NCBI RefSeq assembly: GCF_005280585.1
Contig: NZ_SZVO01000001.1
Location: 62,001-126,000, forward strand
Reading direction: 5' to 3'
Length of the DNA: 64,000 bases
From: Dyadobacter frigoris
Lineage (GTDB): Bacteria > Bacteroidota > Bacteroidia > Cytophagales > Spirosomataceae
A program made the translations under genes and the position numbers. Position 1 is the first letter of the stretch; every line of letters begins with the position of its first letter. Shown piece by piece: positions 45,440 to 55,155 of the stretch. The notes beneath the pieces are model-generated. The model searched no databases. It worked only from the letters and a program-made list of their open reading frames with translations, and was not told the origin of the DNA.

Positions 45440-46746
45440 AGTACTGATGCGTTAAGTTTTGCTAATTAAATAAGTCCCATTGTTCGTTGACATTTTGATT
45501 GATTTGACATTCATTAATGAGCTCTTTCAAGGGGGTTTTGTCAAAAGCAGATATGCCTAATATTTGCATAATCTCATATATGGAGAGATTGCTTTTTAAA
45601 GTATGTTTGAGATAAGCGACTATTAAATAAGTGCTAATGGCAACCCATACGTGGATATTGACTGCATTTTCAGAATGTCCCCAGAGCGTTTTGATTGTCA
45701 GGTTCTGTTTCACCCACTTAAAAAAAATCTCTATCTGCCACCTTTTCTGGTAGAGTTTGGCTATCTCAAGCGCAGAAAGTATATCGTTGTTTGACAGGAA
45801 AGAAAGAAGAATATCTTTTTCTTCATCATAGTATTCCACAAGCCTTAAGGGTTCGGGATAAAGCTTGCTGGACTTATATCCATTAAGTATGATGGTTTTA
45901 TCACTCCTAAGCCCTGAGGTGGGATCAATGTTGAAATTGCTTTCGATGACTTTATAATTCATTGTGGTTTTTGCTCTTGAGATAAAAAAGGCTCCGGACT
46001 CATTCATATTGTATAAGGCGGCAAAATCGATGTAAGCTTTATCCATGATATAGATCGCTCCTGGTGATACTAACAGCTCGTCAAGTATATTACTATCATG
46101 GTATTTACCGTCGGTAACAAGGATAAAAGATGGGATATTCCCTCTCAGATCCAAAAGCGTGTGTATTTTTATTGCCCCACGTGAATACTTTCCTGGAGCC
46201 CAGCTGAATAGTTTCAGGCTTAGGGAAATCGTTGTTGAATCCAGTGCAAACACCTCATTGCGAACATTGACATTAGGAACTGGATTTGTTGCATATAAGG
46301 GTCTGACCAAGTCTATAAGGTACTGTCCAAAGTCGGCATATATTCTCCAGTCTCTGCTTTCATTTGCACGTGAAAGTGTGGACTGGTTAACATGGCTTTT
46401 GATTCCAAGGTGATAAAGTTTGTTTTTATGCGCTTTCAGGCAAGTGCAGATATCACGCAAGGAATTACGAGAGGTTAGTTGACCGAAGAACAGTTGAATA
46501 AACTGGTTCCAACAATTAAATTCTCGTGTCCGAAAATCGCCATTGTACTTTGATACGCATTTTTCAAACTCATAACGGTCAATAAAATGCAAAAGCTGAG
46601 CAAAAACGTATTTTCCTGAATTCATAACCTCGTGTAAAAGCCACAAAGCTACGGGTCAAATCAAATCAAAAAATCAAAGAACGTTCGTAATTAATTTATT
46701 TACAGCGTGTTATAAGTATTTTTAAAAAGTTAACGCATCACCAGTA
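45440..46746 (-). mobile_element. IS4-family insertion sequence
   Basis: The element is about 1.3 kb. It has terminal inverted repeats TGATGCGTTAAGTTTT (45445-45460) and its complement with one mismatch (46725-46740). Both ends begin TACTG if a 2-nt gap is allowed. One transposase gene fills it and a 10-bp direct duplication of the target brackets it. It lies in the same orientation as the gene it interrupts. The exact outer ends are uncertain by two bases. Confidence 0.88.
45462..46625 (-). CDS. IS4-family transposase
   Basis: The 387-residue DDE transposase has an N-terminal DUF4372-like domain (MNSGKYVFAQLLHFIDRYEF) and the catalytic core: Asp in FALDSTTIS, Asp in LVTDGKYHD, and the YREK signature in LYQKRWQIEIFFKWVK. 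It should be active; no stop or frameshift is seen. I use the ATG at 46625, as relatives begin MNxGK; an ATG 21 bp upstream is in frame. Its stop codon falls just inside the element, close to the left terminal repeat. Confidence 0.9.
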   Translation of the reverse strand: MNSGKYVFAQLLHFIDRYEFEKCVSKYNGDFRTREFNCWNQFIQLFFGQLTSRNSLRDICTCLKAHKNKLYHLGIKSHVNQSTLSRANESRDWRIYADFGQYLIDLVRPLYATNPVPNVNVRNEVFALDSTTISLSLKLFSWAPGKYSRGAIKIHTLLDLRGNIPSFILVTDGKYHDSNILDELLVSPGAIYIMDKAYIDFAALYNMNESGAFFISRAKTTMNYKVIESNFNIDPTSGLRSDKTIILNGYKSSKLYPEPLRLVEYYDEEKDILLSFLSNNDILSALEIAKLYQKRWQIEIFFKWVKQNLTIKTLWGHSENAVNIHVWVAISTYLIVAYLKHTLKSNLSIYEIMQILGISAFDKTPLKELINECQINQNVNEQWDLFN

Positions 46747-46756
46747 ATTTTCAAAT
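46747..46756. repeat. target-site duplication, right copy
   Basis: ATTTTCAAAT directly follows the right end of the IS and matches 45430-45439. Its codons read Asn-Glu-Phe on the minus strand in the frame of the disrupted nuclease gene. Confidence 0.8.
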
Positions 46757-46866
46757 TGAAAATAGTTTAACCTGCCTTGATCCCATCGCCATTTCATAAA
46801 TTCTATAAGGCCTATGTACAATTAATAATTCTGTTTTCAACTTACAGTTATAAGTGAATGTTGAGC

Positions 46867-46874
46867 CAAAAGTA
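46867..46874 (-). promoter_or_regulatory. candidate -7 box of the restriction-modification operon
   Basis: TACTTTTG on the minus strand matches TAnnTTTG and lies 70 bp upstream of the reconstructed nuclease ATG. No good -33 element is found at the proper distance. The remaining sequence between 46798 and glpK (about 320 bp) shows no gene I can support. Confidence 0.3.
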
Positions 46875-47116
46875 TAAAAGAATTTTGAGTATGCTTGAAC
46901 CACAAACATCATGATCCAGAAGTCTAACATATTTTCTGGATATCAAATTCACTAGAGAAGATATGGGCATTGTGGGACAAGTCTGTTACAAAAAGACGCA
47001 TTTCTTTTGGAATACAGATTCAACAAATAAAATGCGGCTTTACCAACATTTGCCCATTCCGCCAAAATTTCCTTATTTACTGACATATTACAAATAAAGA
47101 CAATCATAATACCATT

Positions 47117-48616
47117 ATGTCAAAATATATTGCGGCTATTGATCAGGGAACAACGAGTACACGTTGCATTCTATTTAATCATCAGGGAAAAATTGTTTCC
47201 GTCGGGCAAAAGGAGCACGAACAGATTTATCCGCAGCCAGGCTGGGTTGAACATAATCCGGAAGAAATCTGGAAAAATACACTGGAAGTAATTGCGATTT
47301 CCCGTATAAAAGCCTCTGCCACAGCCGCCGATATAGTCGCAATTGGTATTACAAATCAAAGAGAAACAACGGTGGTCTGGAATCGCCGGACGGGGAAACC
47401 TTACTATAACGCATTGGTATGGCAGGATACACGGACGACAGATTTAGTAGCCAAATATGAAAAAGAAGGTGGATTAAACCAGTTTCGGGATATTACGGGA
47501 CTTCCGGTTTCAACTTATTTCAGCGGTTTAAAATTAAAATGGCTTCTGGAAAATGTGGAAGGCTTGCGCGCAGATGCGGAAAAAGGAGAAGCTATTTTTG
47601 GAAATATTGATACTTTTTTAATCTGGAATTTGACGGGCGGAGGTCATGGCGGAATTCATGTAACGGATGTTACCAATGCAAGCCGGACACAATTGATGAA
47701 CTTGCGGACTTTGCAATGGGATCAGGAAATGCTCGATGCATATAATATTCCTGCTTTGATGTTGCCTGAAATAAAAAGCAGCAGTGAGGTGTATGGCACT
47801 GTGAGCAATGAAGTTTTACCAGGCGTTCCGGTTGCAGGAATTCTGGGCGATCAACATGCGGCGTTGGTTGGACAAACATGTTTCGAACCGGGTATGGCAA
47901 AAAACACCTATGGAACAGGTTGCTTTTTGGTAATGAATACAGGTTCAGAACTGAAAATGTCGGATAATGGCCTGCTTACTACGATTGCCTACAAATTTGG
48001 AAATGAGCCAGTTCAATATGCTTTGGAAGGAAGTGTTGCGGTAACCGGCGCCCTGGTGCAATGGGTACGTGATAATTTGGGACTGATTGAAAAAAGCAGT
48101 GATATCGAAAGTCTGGCAAAAACGGTCGAAGATAACGGTGGCGCTTATTTTGTTCCTGCATTTTCAGGATTGTATGCGCCTTACTGGCGTAATGATGCAC
48201 GAGGCGTTATTGCAGGATTAACACGATATGTTACCAAAGGACATATTGCCAGGGCTGTTTTGGAAGCAACTGCCTATCAAACACTGGATGTTGTAAATGC
48301 CATGGAGCAGGATTCCGGTATCAAATTATCTTCTTTGCGTGTCGATGGCGGGATGGTTTTGAACGAATTGTTGATGAAATTCCAGGCTGATATGCTGGAT
48401 ACGCAGGTCGTTTCACCGGCCGTGGCAGAAACTACGGCATTGGGTGCGGCCTATGCAGCAGGTTTGGCGGTTGGTTATTGGAAAAATACGGACGAACTAA
48501 AAAGTAACTGGGCGATTGCACATACCTGGAACCCTGATATGGACGAGGCGAAAAGAGATGCATTATATAAAGGGTGGCAAAAAGCAGTTACAAAGTCATA
48601 CGCCTGGATTGATTAA
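47117..48616 (+). CDS. glpK: glycerol kinase
   Basis: The 499-residue FGGY-family kinase starts [17 protein letters not shown] and contains [28 protein letters not shown] and [16 protein letters not shown], all as in GlpK. It phosphorylates glycerol to glycerol-3-phosphate. No glpF or glpD is adjacent. It lies immediately beyond the restriction-modification island and reads away from it. Confidence 0.95.
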   Translation: MSKYIAAIDQGTTSTRCILFNHQGKIVSVGQKEHEQIYPQPGWVEHNPEEIWKNTLEVIAISRIKASATAADIVAIGITNQRETTVVWNRRTGKPYYNALVWQDTRTTDLVAKYEKEGGLNQFRDITGLPVSTYFSGLKLKWLLENVEGLRADAEKGEAIFGNIDTFLIWNLTGGGHGGIHVTDVTNASRTQLMNLRTLQWDQEMLDAYNIPALMLPEIKSSSEVYGTVSNEVLPGVPVAGILGDQHAALVGQTCFEPGMAKNTYGTGCFLVMNTGSELKMSDNGLLTTIAYKFGNEPVQYALEGSVAVTGALVQWVRDNLGLIEKSSDIESLAKTVEDNGGAYFVPAFSGLYAPYWRNDARGVIAGLTRYVTKGHIARAVLEATAYQTLDVVNAMEQDSGIKLSSLRVDGGMVLNELLMKFQADMLDTQVVSPAVAETTALGAAYAAGLAVGYWKNTDELKSNWAIAHTWNPDMDEAKRDALYKGWQKAVTKSYAWID

Positions 48617-48672
48617 TGAAAATTTAATACAGGAATGAACTATTTTATAATCTGTATAAACTAAACTCTTTT

Positions 48673-48704
48673 TTTGGCCTGTGTTCCTTTAAAGCGTAAC
48701 TTCG
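48673..48704 (+). promoter_or_regulatory. promoter of the exonuclease gene
   Basis: TTTG (48673-48676), a 20-nt spacer and TAACTTCG (48697-48704) match the Bacteroidota pattern with one deviation in the -7 box. It is 29 nt upstream of the ATG. Confidence 0.45.
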
Positions 48705-48733
48705 CGCCGCGAAAACCTAATTAAAGTAGCCTT

Positions 48734-49543
48734 ATGCATACCCTCCATCTTAAAAAGCCGCTTGCTTTTTTTGATCTTGAAACTACCGGTGTAAACATTG
48801 CCCGGGATCGGATCGTAGAAATATCGGTGGTGAAGGCTCTGCCTAATGGGGAAACGGAAATTCGTACAAGACGGGTTAATCCTGAAATGCCTATTCCGCT
48901 GGAAAGCAGTTTGATACATGGCATTTATGATGAAGATGTAAAGGATGCGCCAACCTTTAAAATGTTCGCAAAAAATCTTGCAACGTTTCTGGAAGGCTGT
49001 GATCTGGCAGGATTTAACAGCAATCGTTTTGATATTCCAATGCTCGTTGAAGAGTTTTTACGTGTTGGTGTTGAGTTTGATATCAAAAACCGCCGGACAG
49101 TAGATGCACAGCGCATTTACCACATGATGGAGCCGAGAAATCTGTCTGCTGCCTATAAATTTTATTGTGACAAATCGCTGACAGATGCACATAGCGCGGA
49201 AGCGGATACGATAGCAACTTTTGAAGTTCTTCAAGGCCAAATTGCTCGTTATCAAGGTCAAAAGGTAATTGACTCGCATGGAAAAGAACTTGGAACGGTA
49301 GAAAATGATGTGACCGCTTTGCATGCGCTAACAGCATCGAAGCTTATTGATTTTGCCGGACGCATGGTTTATAATGAGAAAGGTGAAGAAGTTTTTAACT
49401 TTGGGAAACACAATGGCAAACGTGTTGCCGATGTCCTTAAAAGTGAGCCGTCTTTTTATGATTGGCTTATGAAAGCGGAATTTCCATTGGATACAAAACG
49501 CAAGCTGACAGAAATAAAATTACGTGCTTTAACACAGAGATAA
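48734..49543 (+). CDS. DnaQ-like 3'-5' exonuclease with C-terminal DUF3820
   Basis: The 269-residue protein has an N-terminal DEDD exonuclease domain (Asp14 and Glu16 in FFDLETTG, later GFNSNRFDIPML and HSAEADTIATFEVL). A C-terminal DUF3820 segment (about 215-260) starts FNFGKHNGKRVADVL. It resembles the proofreading epsilon subunit of DNA polymerase III but is probably a separate repair or RNA-processing nuclease. The Bacteroidota replicative polymerase may use a different proofreader; not determined here. Confidence 0.88.
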   Translation: MHTLHLKKPLAFFDLETTGVNIARDRIVEISVVKALPNGETEIRTRRVNPEMPIPLESSLIHGIYDEDVKDAPTFKMFAKNLATFLEGCDLAGFNSNRFDIPMLVEEFLRVGVEFDIKNRRTVDAQRIYHMMEPRNLSAAYKFYCDKSLTDAHSAEADTIATFEVLQGQIARYQGQKVIDSHGKELGTVENDVTALHALTASKLIDFAGRMVYNEKGEEVFNFGKHNGKRVADVLKSEPSFYDWLMKAEFPLDTKRKLTEIKLRALTQR

Positions 49544-49563
49544 TATAATCCGCTCGGTTAACA

Positions 49564-49594
49564 TTTGAGTAAGCGGTATTTATGTCTATTTTTG
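49564..49594 (+). promoter_or_regulatory. promoter of nuoKLMN
   Basis: TTTG (49564-49567), a 19-nt spacer and TATTTTTG (49587-49594) match the Bacteroidota consensus exactly. This indicates that nuoK heads its own transcript, with a leader of roughly 100 nt. Confidence 0.6.
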
Positions 49595-49700
49595 CCAGCA
49601 TATAAAGATAAGTTCAGTGATTAGGGCAATAATCCAAAGTCCTGAAAATTTTAAATTAGTGACTATTTTTTAATCGAATACCCATTTAGGTAAATCTGCT

Positions 49701-50039
49701 ATGATCCCGAACCCGAATATACCAGAGGTTATTCAGAATGTCCCGCTTCAATATTATCTCATCCTCAGCACATTGCTTTTTGTGATTGGTATCATTGGCG
49801 TACTTACACGTCGTAATGCGATCATCATTTTTATGTCTGTTGAGTTGATGTTAAATGCTGCCAACATTTTATTGATCGCTTTTTCATCCTACCGGTCTGA
49901 TCCTTCGGGGCAGGTGTTCGTGTTTTTTATCATGGCCGTAGCCGCTGCTGAGGTTGCCGTTGGTTTGGCTATCATCGTGATGATTTACCGGAATACGCGT
50001 AATACGGACATCGGTTTCCTTAATAAATTGAAATGGTAA
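49701..50039 (+). CDS. nuoK: NADH-quinone oxidoreductase subunit K
   Basis: The 112-residue membrane subunit has three transmembrane helices and the two buried Glu residues of NuoK (SVELMLNAAN and AAAEVAVGLA) needed for proton pumping. It is the first of four membrane-arm genes in a row. The genes for nuoA-J do not precede it; a separate exonuclease gene does. Confidence 0.95.
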   Translation: MIPNPNIPEVIQNVPLQYYLILSTLLFVIGIIGVLTRRNAIIIFMSVELMLNAANILLIAFSSYRSDPSGQVFVFFIMAVAAAEVAVGLAIIVMIYRNTRNTDIGFLNKLKW

Positions 50040-50070
50040 GCCTTATTGGTTAATATACAAAATATAGAAT

Positions 50071-51987
50071 ATGTCTGCTTCATTACTAATTCTGATTCCA
50101 TTATTACCTCTGTTGGGTTTTCTGATTAATGGTCTTGGATTCCGTACAATACCAAAAGGTGCCGTTGGAATAATCGGGTCATTAGCTGTTATCGGTAGTT
50201 TTGCTCTTTCTCTGAATGCGTTTAATGCATTCGTTGCAGCGGGAAGTACTCCGTTTGTTCTGCCGCTTTTCAACTGGATTACCGTTGGAAATCTTAACAT
50301 TCCGTTTTCTTTCCAGATCGATCAGCTTTCATTACTAATGCTGATGATTATTACCGGCGTTGGATCCCTAATCCACATTTATTCAATTGGTTACATGAAA
50401 CATGATGAAGGTTTCGGTAAGTTTTTTGCTTATCTGAATCTCTTCCTTTTCTTCATGTTGCTGCTCGTTCTGGGTTCCAATTATGTCATCATGTTTATCG
50501 GTTGGGAAGGTGTAGGACTTTGTTCTTATCTATTGATCGGGTTTTGGAATAAAAATACAAACTACAACAACGCTGCACGTAAAGCGTTCATCATGAACCG
50601 TGTAGGGGATTTGGGATTCCTTTTAGGTATTTTCACGATCATCGCTACTTTCGGTTCAGTAGAATATCTTGAAGTATTTAGTAAGGCAACCGGTTTTTCA
50701 ATCGGCGATCCTGTAATTATTGCCATTACCTTGTTCCTGTTTATTGGAGCAATGGGAAAATCGGCGCAAATTCCTTTATATACCTGGTTGCCAGATGCGA
50801 TGGCAGGTCCGACTCCGGTTTCAGCGCTTATCCACGCTGCAACGATGGTAACGGCCGGGATTTATATGGTGATCCGCTCGAACGTCCTCTATTCGCTTGC
50901 GCCTTCAACGCTTGAACTGGTCGGAATTATTGGTGGTGCAACGGCACTTTTCGCTGCATCGATCGGACTTTTACAAAACGATATCAAAAAAGTACTGGCT
51001 TATTCTACGGTGAGTCAGCTGGGTTACATGTTCATGGGTTTAGGCGCGATGGCTTATTCTGCCTCAATGTTCCATGTAATTACCCACGCATTCTTCAAAG
51101 CATTATTATTCCTAGGCGCTGGTAGCGTGATCCACGCCATGTCCGACGAACAGGATATCCGTTCGATGGGTGGTTTGCGTAAAAAACTTCCAATCACTTT
51201 CCTTACGTTTTTAATCGCAACCATCGCGATTTCAGGTATTCCGCCATTTGCAGGTTTCTTCTCGAAAGATGAAATTTTAGCGCACGTTTTTGAGCATAAC
51301 AAACTACTTTGGGTAGTCGGTGTACTTGGTTCATTGATGACATCCTTCTATATGTTCCGTCTGCTTTTCCTTACTTTCTTTGGAAAATTCCGCGGAACGC
51401 ACGATCAGGAACATCATTTGCATGAATCACCTGCATCGATGACAATTCCTTTGGTTATTCTGGCCGTTCTTTCTGCATTGGGTGGATTTATCGGAGTGCC
51501 GGAAGCTTTGCACGGAACACATCATCTGGCAGAATTTATGGAACCGTTGTATGCGGGTTCACACCAGGTTAACCCGGCAGCTTTTGAACCAACGACTTTA
51601 TCCCACTCAGAAGAATATATCTTGATGGCCGTTTCAGTTGGTGTTGCCTTGCTTTCCTTGATTGTTGCTTATGTGATGTACATTCAAAAAGAAAGTGTTC
51701 CGGCTCCGGATTCGGAAGAAAAATCAGCGGTTCAGAATTTGATTTACAACAAATATTACGTTGATGAACTTTACAATGCTGTTTTTGTAAAACCGATCAA
51801 ATCACTTTCTAACGTCCTTTACAGTTTCGGTGAATTCTTCATTGATTTGTTTGTAAATGGCACGGCAAGGCTTGTCGCTTTTCTGGGAGGCTTGTTGCGT
51901 AAAACGCAGACAGGTTCTACCGGAGATTACGTATTTGCTATGGTTTTGGGAATCGTCGTTATTTTGTTCTGGAAGCTGTTGTTATAG
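50071..51987 (+). CDS. nuoL: NADH-quinone oxidoreductase subunit L
   Basis: The 638-residue polytopic antiporter-like subunit has the family core GWEGVGLCSYLLIGFW, TWLPDAMAGPTPVSALIHAATMVTAG and the conserved Lys/Glu network. Its C-terminal amphipathic lateral helix is expected near residues 550-600. It forms the distal proton channel of complex I. It follows nuoK by 31 bp. Confidence 0.96.
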   Translation: MSASLLILIPLLPLLGFLINGLGFRTIPKGAVGIIGSLAVIGSFALSLNAFNAFVAAGSTPFVLPLFNWITVGNLNIPFSFQIDQLSLLMLMIITGVGSLIHIYSIGYMKHDEGFGKFFAYLNLFLFFMLLLVLGSNYVIMFIGWEGVGLCSYLLIGFWNKNTNYNNAARKAFIMNRVGDLGFLLGIFTIIATFGSVEYLEVFSKATGFSIGDPVIIAITLFLFIGAMGKSAQIPLYTWLPDAMAGPTPVSALIHAATMVTAGIYMVIRSNVLYSLAPSTLELVGIIGGATALFAASIGLLQNDIKKVLAYSTVSQLGYMFMGLGAMAYSASMFHVITHAFFKALLFLGAGSVIHAMSDEQDIRSMGGLRKKLPITFLTFLIATIAISGIPPFAGFFSKDEILAHVFEHNKLLWVVGVLGSLMTSFYMFRLLFLTFFGKFRGTHDQEHHLHESPASMTIPLVILAVLSALGGFIGVPEALHGTHHLAEFMEPLYAGSHQVNPAAFEPTTLSHSEEYILMAVSVGVALLSLIVAYVMYIQKESVPAPDSEEKSAVQNLIYNKYYVDELYNAVFVKPIKSLSNVLYSFGEFFIDLFVNGTARLVAFLGGLLRKTQTGSTGDYVFAMVLGIVVILFWKLLL

Positions 51988-52058
51988 GCATTTGTTGAAA
52001 CTGACATATTAAATATTTATACCGTTCACCATTTAGTGCTGACCGTTGACTTGAAAAT

Positions 52059-53507
52059 ATGCTTACTCTTCTTTTAATACTTTTGCCCATTGTGGCTGGC
52101 GTTATTACCCTCTTGGTTGGAGCTAATCTGGCGAAACAGGTAGCCTTAGTCGGCGCTCTTGCGGAGTTAGGACTTGCTTTTTTTGTATGGTCTCAATTTG
52201 ATCCGTCAGCTGGTGTTCAGTTTGGGTTTAAATATCATTGGCTGGCATCCGCGGGAATTTCTTTTGCCGCGGGTTTGGATGGAATCAGTTTCGTGCTCGT
52301 CTTGCTGACCGCCTTTTTAACGCCACTGATCATTCTTTCCACATTTGGACATACTTATAAAAACAGTGCAGCCTTTTATTCGCTGATACTTTTTATGTCA
52401 GCTGCGCTTGTCGGTGTATTTACTGCAACAGACGCCTTCTTATTCTATCTTTTCTTCGAAGCAGCCCTTATTCCGGTTTATTTCCTTGCCGCTGTCTGGG
52501 GGGGAGAAAATCGTTTGAAAGTTACCTTCAAGTTCTTCATTTATACTATGTTCGGTAGTTTATTCATGCTTGTTGCATTGATCTATTTATACTACCAGAC
52601 GCCGGGAACACATACTTCTGAAATCACAGCTTTTTACAATTTACAATTATCAGCCAAATCGCAAGGATTTATATTCTGGGCTTTCTTTGTAGCTTTTGCT
52701 ATCAAAATGCCATTATTTCCTTTCCATACCTGGCAGCCTGACACATACACAGAAGCGCCAACACCAGCAACGATGTTACTTTCTGGTATCATGCTTAAAA
52801 TGGGGGTTTACGGTTTGATCCGTTTACTGCTTCCAATCGTTCCGCTTGGTTTACAGTCTTATGGAATGCTTGCTGTGATTTTGTCCGTTATTGGAATTAT
52901 TTACGGTTCAATCATCGCCATTCAGCAGCGCGATATGAAACGTCTGATTGCTTATTCTTCTTTCGCTCACGTGGGGTTGATGGCGGCTGGTGTTTTTGCG
53001 GCTTCAACAAATGGTTTGCAGGGAGCAATTATTCAAATGCTTGCCCATGGTATCAACGTAGTGGGTTTATTTTTTGTGATCGATATCATTCTTTCCCGTA
53101 CCAAAACACGTAGTTTGGATCAATTGGGTGGAATCACGCAGGTTGCTCCTCAGTTAAGTGTATATTTCCTGATCATTCTTTTGGGAAGTGTTGCCTTACC
53201 TTTGACAAACGGATTTGTTGGAGAATTCCTATTGCTTTCGAGTGTTTTCGCATTCAACAGCTGGTTAGGCGCTATTGCAGGTTTGACGATCATTCTTGGT
53301 TCAGTTTATATGCTTCGTTTATTCCAAATGTCCATGTTCGGACCGAAATCCAAATGGGTTGAAGGTTTCCAGGATCTGACATTCAGTGAAAAAGCAGTGT
53401 TGCTGCCTTTGGTGATTATGGTTTTCTGGATTGGTATTTATCCAAATACATTTTTGACGATTTCCGAGCCGGCCGTTAGCCATCTTCTACAATTGGTAGG
53501 AAGATAG
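52059..53507 (+). CDS. nuoM: NADH-quinone oxidoreductase subunit M
   Basis: The 482-residue subunit has about fourteen transmembrane helices. The antiporter core is visible as FFEAALIPVYFLAAVWGGENR, KMPLFPFHTWQPDTYTEAP and AYSSFAHVGLMAAG. It is one of three pumping subunits of complex I. It starts 71 bp after nuoL. The gap carries a short ACCGTTCACC...GACCGTTGAC sequence of the kind common in Bacteroidota spacers. Confidence 0.96.
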   Translation: MLTLLLILLPIVAGVITLLVGANLAKQVALVGALAELGLAFFVWSQFDPSAGVQFGFKYHWLASAGISFAAGLDGISFVLVLLTAFLTPLIILSTFGHTYKNSAAFYSLILFMSAALVGVFTATDAFLFYLFFEAALIPVYFLAAVWGGENRLKVTFKFFIYTMFGSLFMLVALIYLYYQTPGTHTSEITAFYNLQLSAKSQGFIFWAFFVAFAIKMPLFPFHTWQPDTYTEAPTPATMLLSGIMLKMGVYGLIRLLLPIVPLGLQSYGMLAVILSVIGIIYGSIIAIQQRDMKRLIAYSSFAHVGLMAAGVFAASTNGLQGAIIQMLAHGINVVGLFFVIDIILSRTKTRSLDQLGGITQVAPQLSVYFLIILLGSVALPLTNGFVGEFLLLSSVFAFNSWLGAIAGLTIILGSVYMLRLFQMSMFGPKSKWVEGFQDLTFSEKAVLLPLVIMVFWIGIYPNTFLTISEPAVSHLLQLVGR

Positions 53508-53602
53508 TTTTCTGAAAGCGAAAATAATTAATTGATATAGTCCGATAGCCGAAAGCCGACCGCCGAAAGCTCTCTATTAATGACAAACGATAATAAATAA
53601 TT

Positions 53603-55000
53603 ATGTATCCCATTGTTTTGTTGTCAGTTCTTGGAATCGTAACACTCTTCTTAGGGTTCTCGAAATCGAAGAATATCTTATTGCCAGCTGTTCTGCTTTT
53701 CCTTGCCATTGCTCTGGCAGGTAATTTCTTTGAGTGGAACAAAGGGCCGCTGTTATATTTTTACGATATGTTCCGGGTTGATAACCTGACATTAGCTTTT
53801 AACGGCATCATACTGGCATCTGCTTTTATGATCGTTGCGATCTCGGGAGGTTTTCAGGACAATGCCGAAGCGGAACCTGCTGAGTATTATGCCTTAATGC
53901 TTTTCTCTCTGGTTGGTGCCATCATGATGGTTGGTTTTGAACACCTGATCATGCTTTTCCTGGGTGTTGAAATTCTTTCCGTTGCGATGTACGTTCTGAC
54001 AGGTAGCAACAAACGTAATTTACGTTCGAACGAAGCCGCGTTGAAATACTTTTTGATGGGTGCGTTTGCAACCGGTATCATGCTTTTTGGTATGACATTG
54101 CTTTACGGAGCTACCGGTTCATTCAAATTAAATGAAATTCAGGCTTATGTTTCCACAACACAGCAAGCAGCACCTTCCTACATTTTGTATGCAGGTTTAT
54201 TATTGCTTCTGATTGGTATGTTGTTCAAAGTTTCTGCCGCACCTTTCCACTTCTGGACACCAGATGTATACGAAGGAGCGCCGACGATCTTTACAACATT
54301 TATGTCAACAATCGTAAAGACGGCAGGTTTTGCAGCACTTTACAGGTTATTGTCGCATTCGTTTACCGGAGTATATGGCTTCTGGTGGCTGGTAATTGCT
54401 GTGATCGCCATTCTTACTTTATTGGTTGGAAATATTGGGGCAACGACGCAAAATAGTTTTAAACGGATGATGGCCTATTCCGGGATTTCGCACGCAGGTT
54501 ATTTACTGATCGCATTAACGGCACTTTCGAAACCAACGCAAAACGCCATTGTATTTTATTCGTTAGCTTATTCGCTTTCAACAATCGCTGCCTTTGGAGT
54601 ATTGATGTTAGTATCAAAAGAAAAAACATTCGAAGGTCAGCCGGATGAACGTTACGAAGCATTTAACGGGTTAGCTCAGAAAAATCCTTTCCTTGCATTT
54701 GTAATGACAGTAGCGATGTTGTCTCTGGCAGGAATTCCACTTACAGCAGGTTTTTGGGGGAAATTCTTCGTATTCAGCAGCGCTGCCGACAGAGGGATTA
54801 TCTGGGTGCCTGCCATAGCGGTTTTAATGTCGGTTGTTGGTATTTATTACTACTTCCGTGTCATTATCGCATCGTACCTGAAAGAAGGTGATATCGCTGA
54901 AATTCGTATTGCTCCGTTTTATAAAATTGTTTTGATCGTGGCGACAGTACTTACTATTGTTTTCGGTTTGGCTCCTGGTTTACTGGAAGGGATTTTTTAA
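53603..55000 (+). CDS. nuoN: NADH-quinone oxidoreductase subunit N
   Basis: The 465-residue antiporter-like subunit has LFLGVEILSVAMYVLTG, KVSAAPFHFWTPDVYEGAPT and MMAYSGISHAGYLL as family core motifs. It sits next to the quinone-site end of the membrane arm. The 95-bp gap from nuoM contains AGCCGAAAGCCGACCGCCGAAAG, a small imperfect repeat. A terminator follows, which ends the nuoKLMN unit. Confidence 0.96.
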   Translation: MYPIVLLSVLGIVTLFLGFSKSKNILLPAVLLFLAIALAGNFFEWNKGPLLYFYDMFRVDNLTLAFNGIILASAFMIVAISGGFQDNAEAEPAEYYALMLFSLVGAIMMVGFEHLIMLFLGVEILSVAMYVLTGSNKRNLRSNEAALKYFLMGAFATGIMLFGMTLLYGATGSFKLNEIQAYVSTTQQAAPSYILYAGLLLLLIGMLFKVSAAPFHFWTPDVYEGAPTIFTTFMSTIVKTAGFAALYRLLSHSFTGVYGFWWLVIAVIAILTLLVGNIGATTQNSFKRMMAYSGISHAGYLLIALTALSKPTQNAIVFYSLAYSLSTIAAFGVLMLVSKEKTFEGQPDERYEAFNGLAQKNPFLAFVMTVAMLSLAGIPLTAGFWGKFFVFSSAADRGIIWVPAIAVLMSVVGIYYYFRVIIASYLKEGDIAEIRIAPFYKIVLIVATVLTIVFGLAPGLLEGIF

Positions 55001-55024
55001 AAATACAGATTACCAATATTGTTC

Positions 55025-55058
55025 AAAAGAGTTGTACTTCGGTGTGGCTCTTTTTTTT
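55025..55058 (+). terminator. intrinsic terminator of nuoKLMN
   Basis: AAGAGTTGTAC, a TTCG loop and GTGTGGCTCTT pair over 11 positions (four G-U), followed by eight or nine T residues. Confidence 0.8.
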
Positions 55059-55155
55059 GTTACTTTTTACCCAAAATCCCGTAAGAATAAAACAAACCCC
55101 CAACGTTCCTGAAAATCTTCATTAGTCCATAATTACACGCTTAATTATTGTTACT

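Larger units (their letters stand above)
44302..46797 (-). pseudogene. HNH restriction endonuclease gene split by an IS element
   Basis: The downstream part (44302-45429) encodes a C-terminal HNH nuclease domain: CDMC, the catalytic EVHHILP and GLCPNCHKSVH. Its frame stays open through position 45465 without a plausible start. If the IS and one copy of the 10-bp duplication are removed, the frame joins exactly to 46797-46747, which supplies an ATG and 17 codons (MKWRWDQGRLNYFQFEN), giving an uninterrupted 392-codon gene. It is the nuclease partner of the overlapping methyltransferase. The GTG at 45183 is only an internal codon. Translation of the HNH part from within the IS cannot be excluded. 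Confidence 0.88.

Noticed and set aside
46940..47085. Short minus-strand peptides upstream of glpK (one beginning [20 protein letters not shown])
   Set aside because: Two overlapping frames of 25-45 codons with no recognised family or expression signal. They are too short to support, though a gene remnant cannot be excluded.
53508..53602. Regulatory repeat between nuoM and nuoN
   Set aside because: AGCCGAAAGCCGACCGCCGAAAG is a short imperfect repeat of a kind frequent in Bacteroidota spacers; no hairpin or promoter could be supported.
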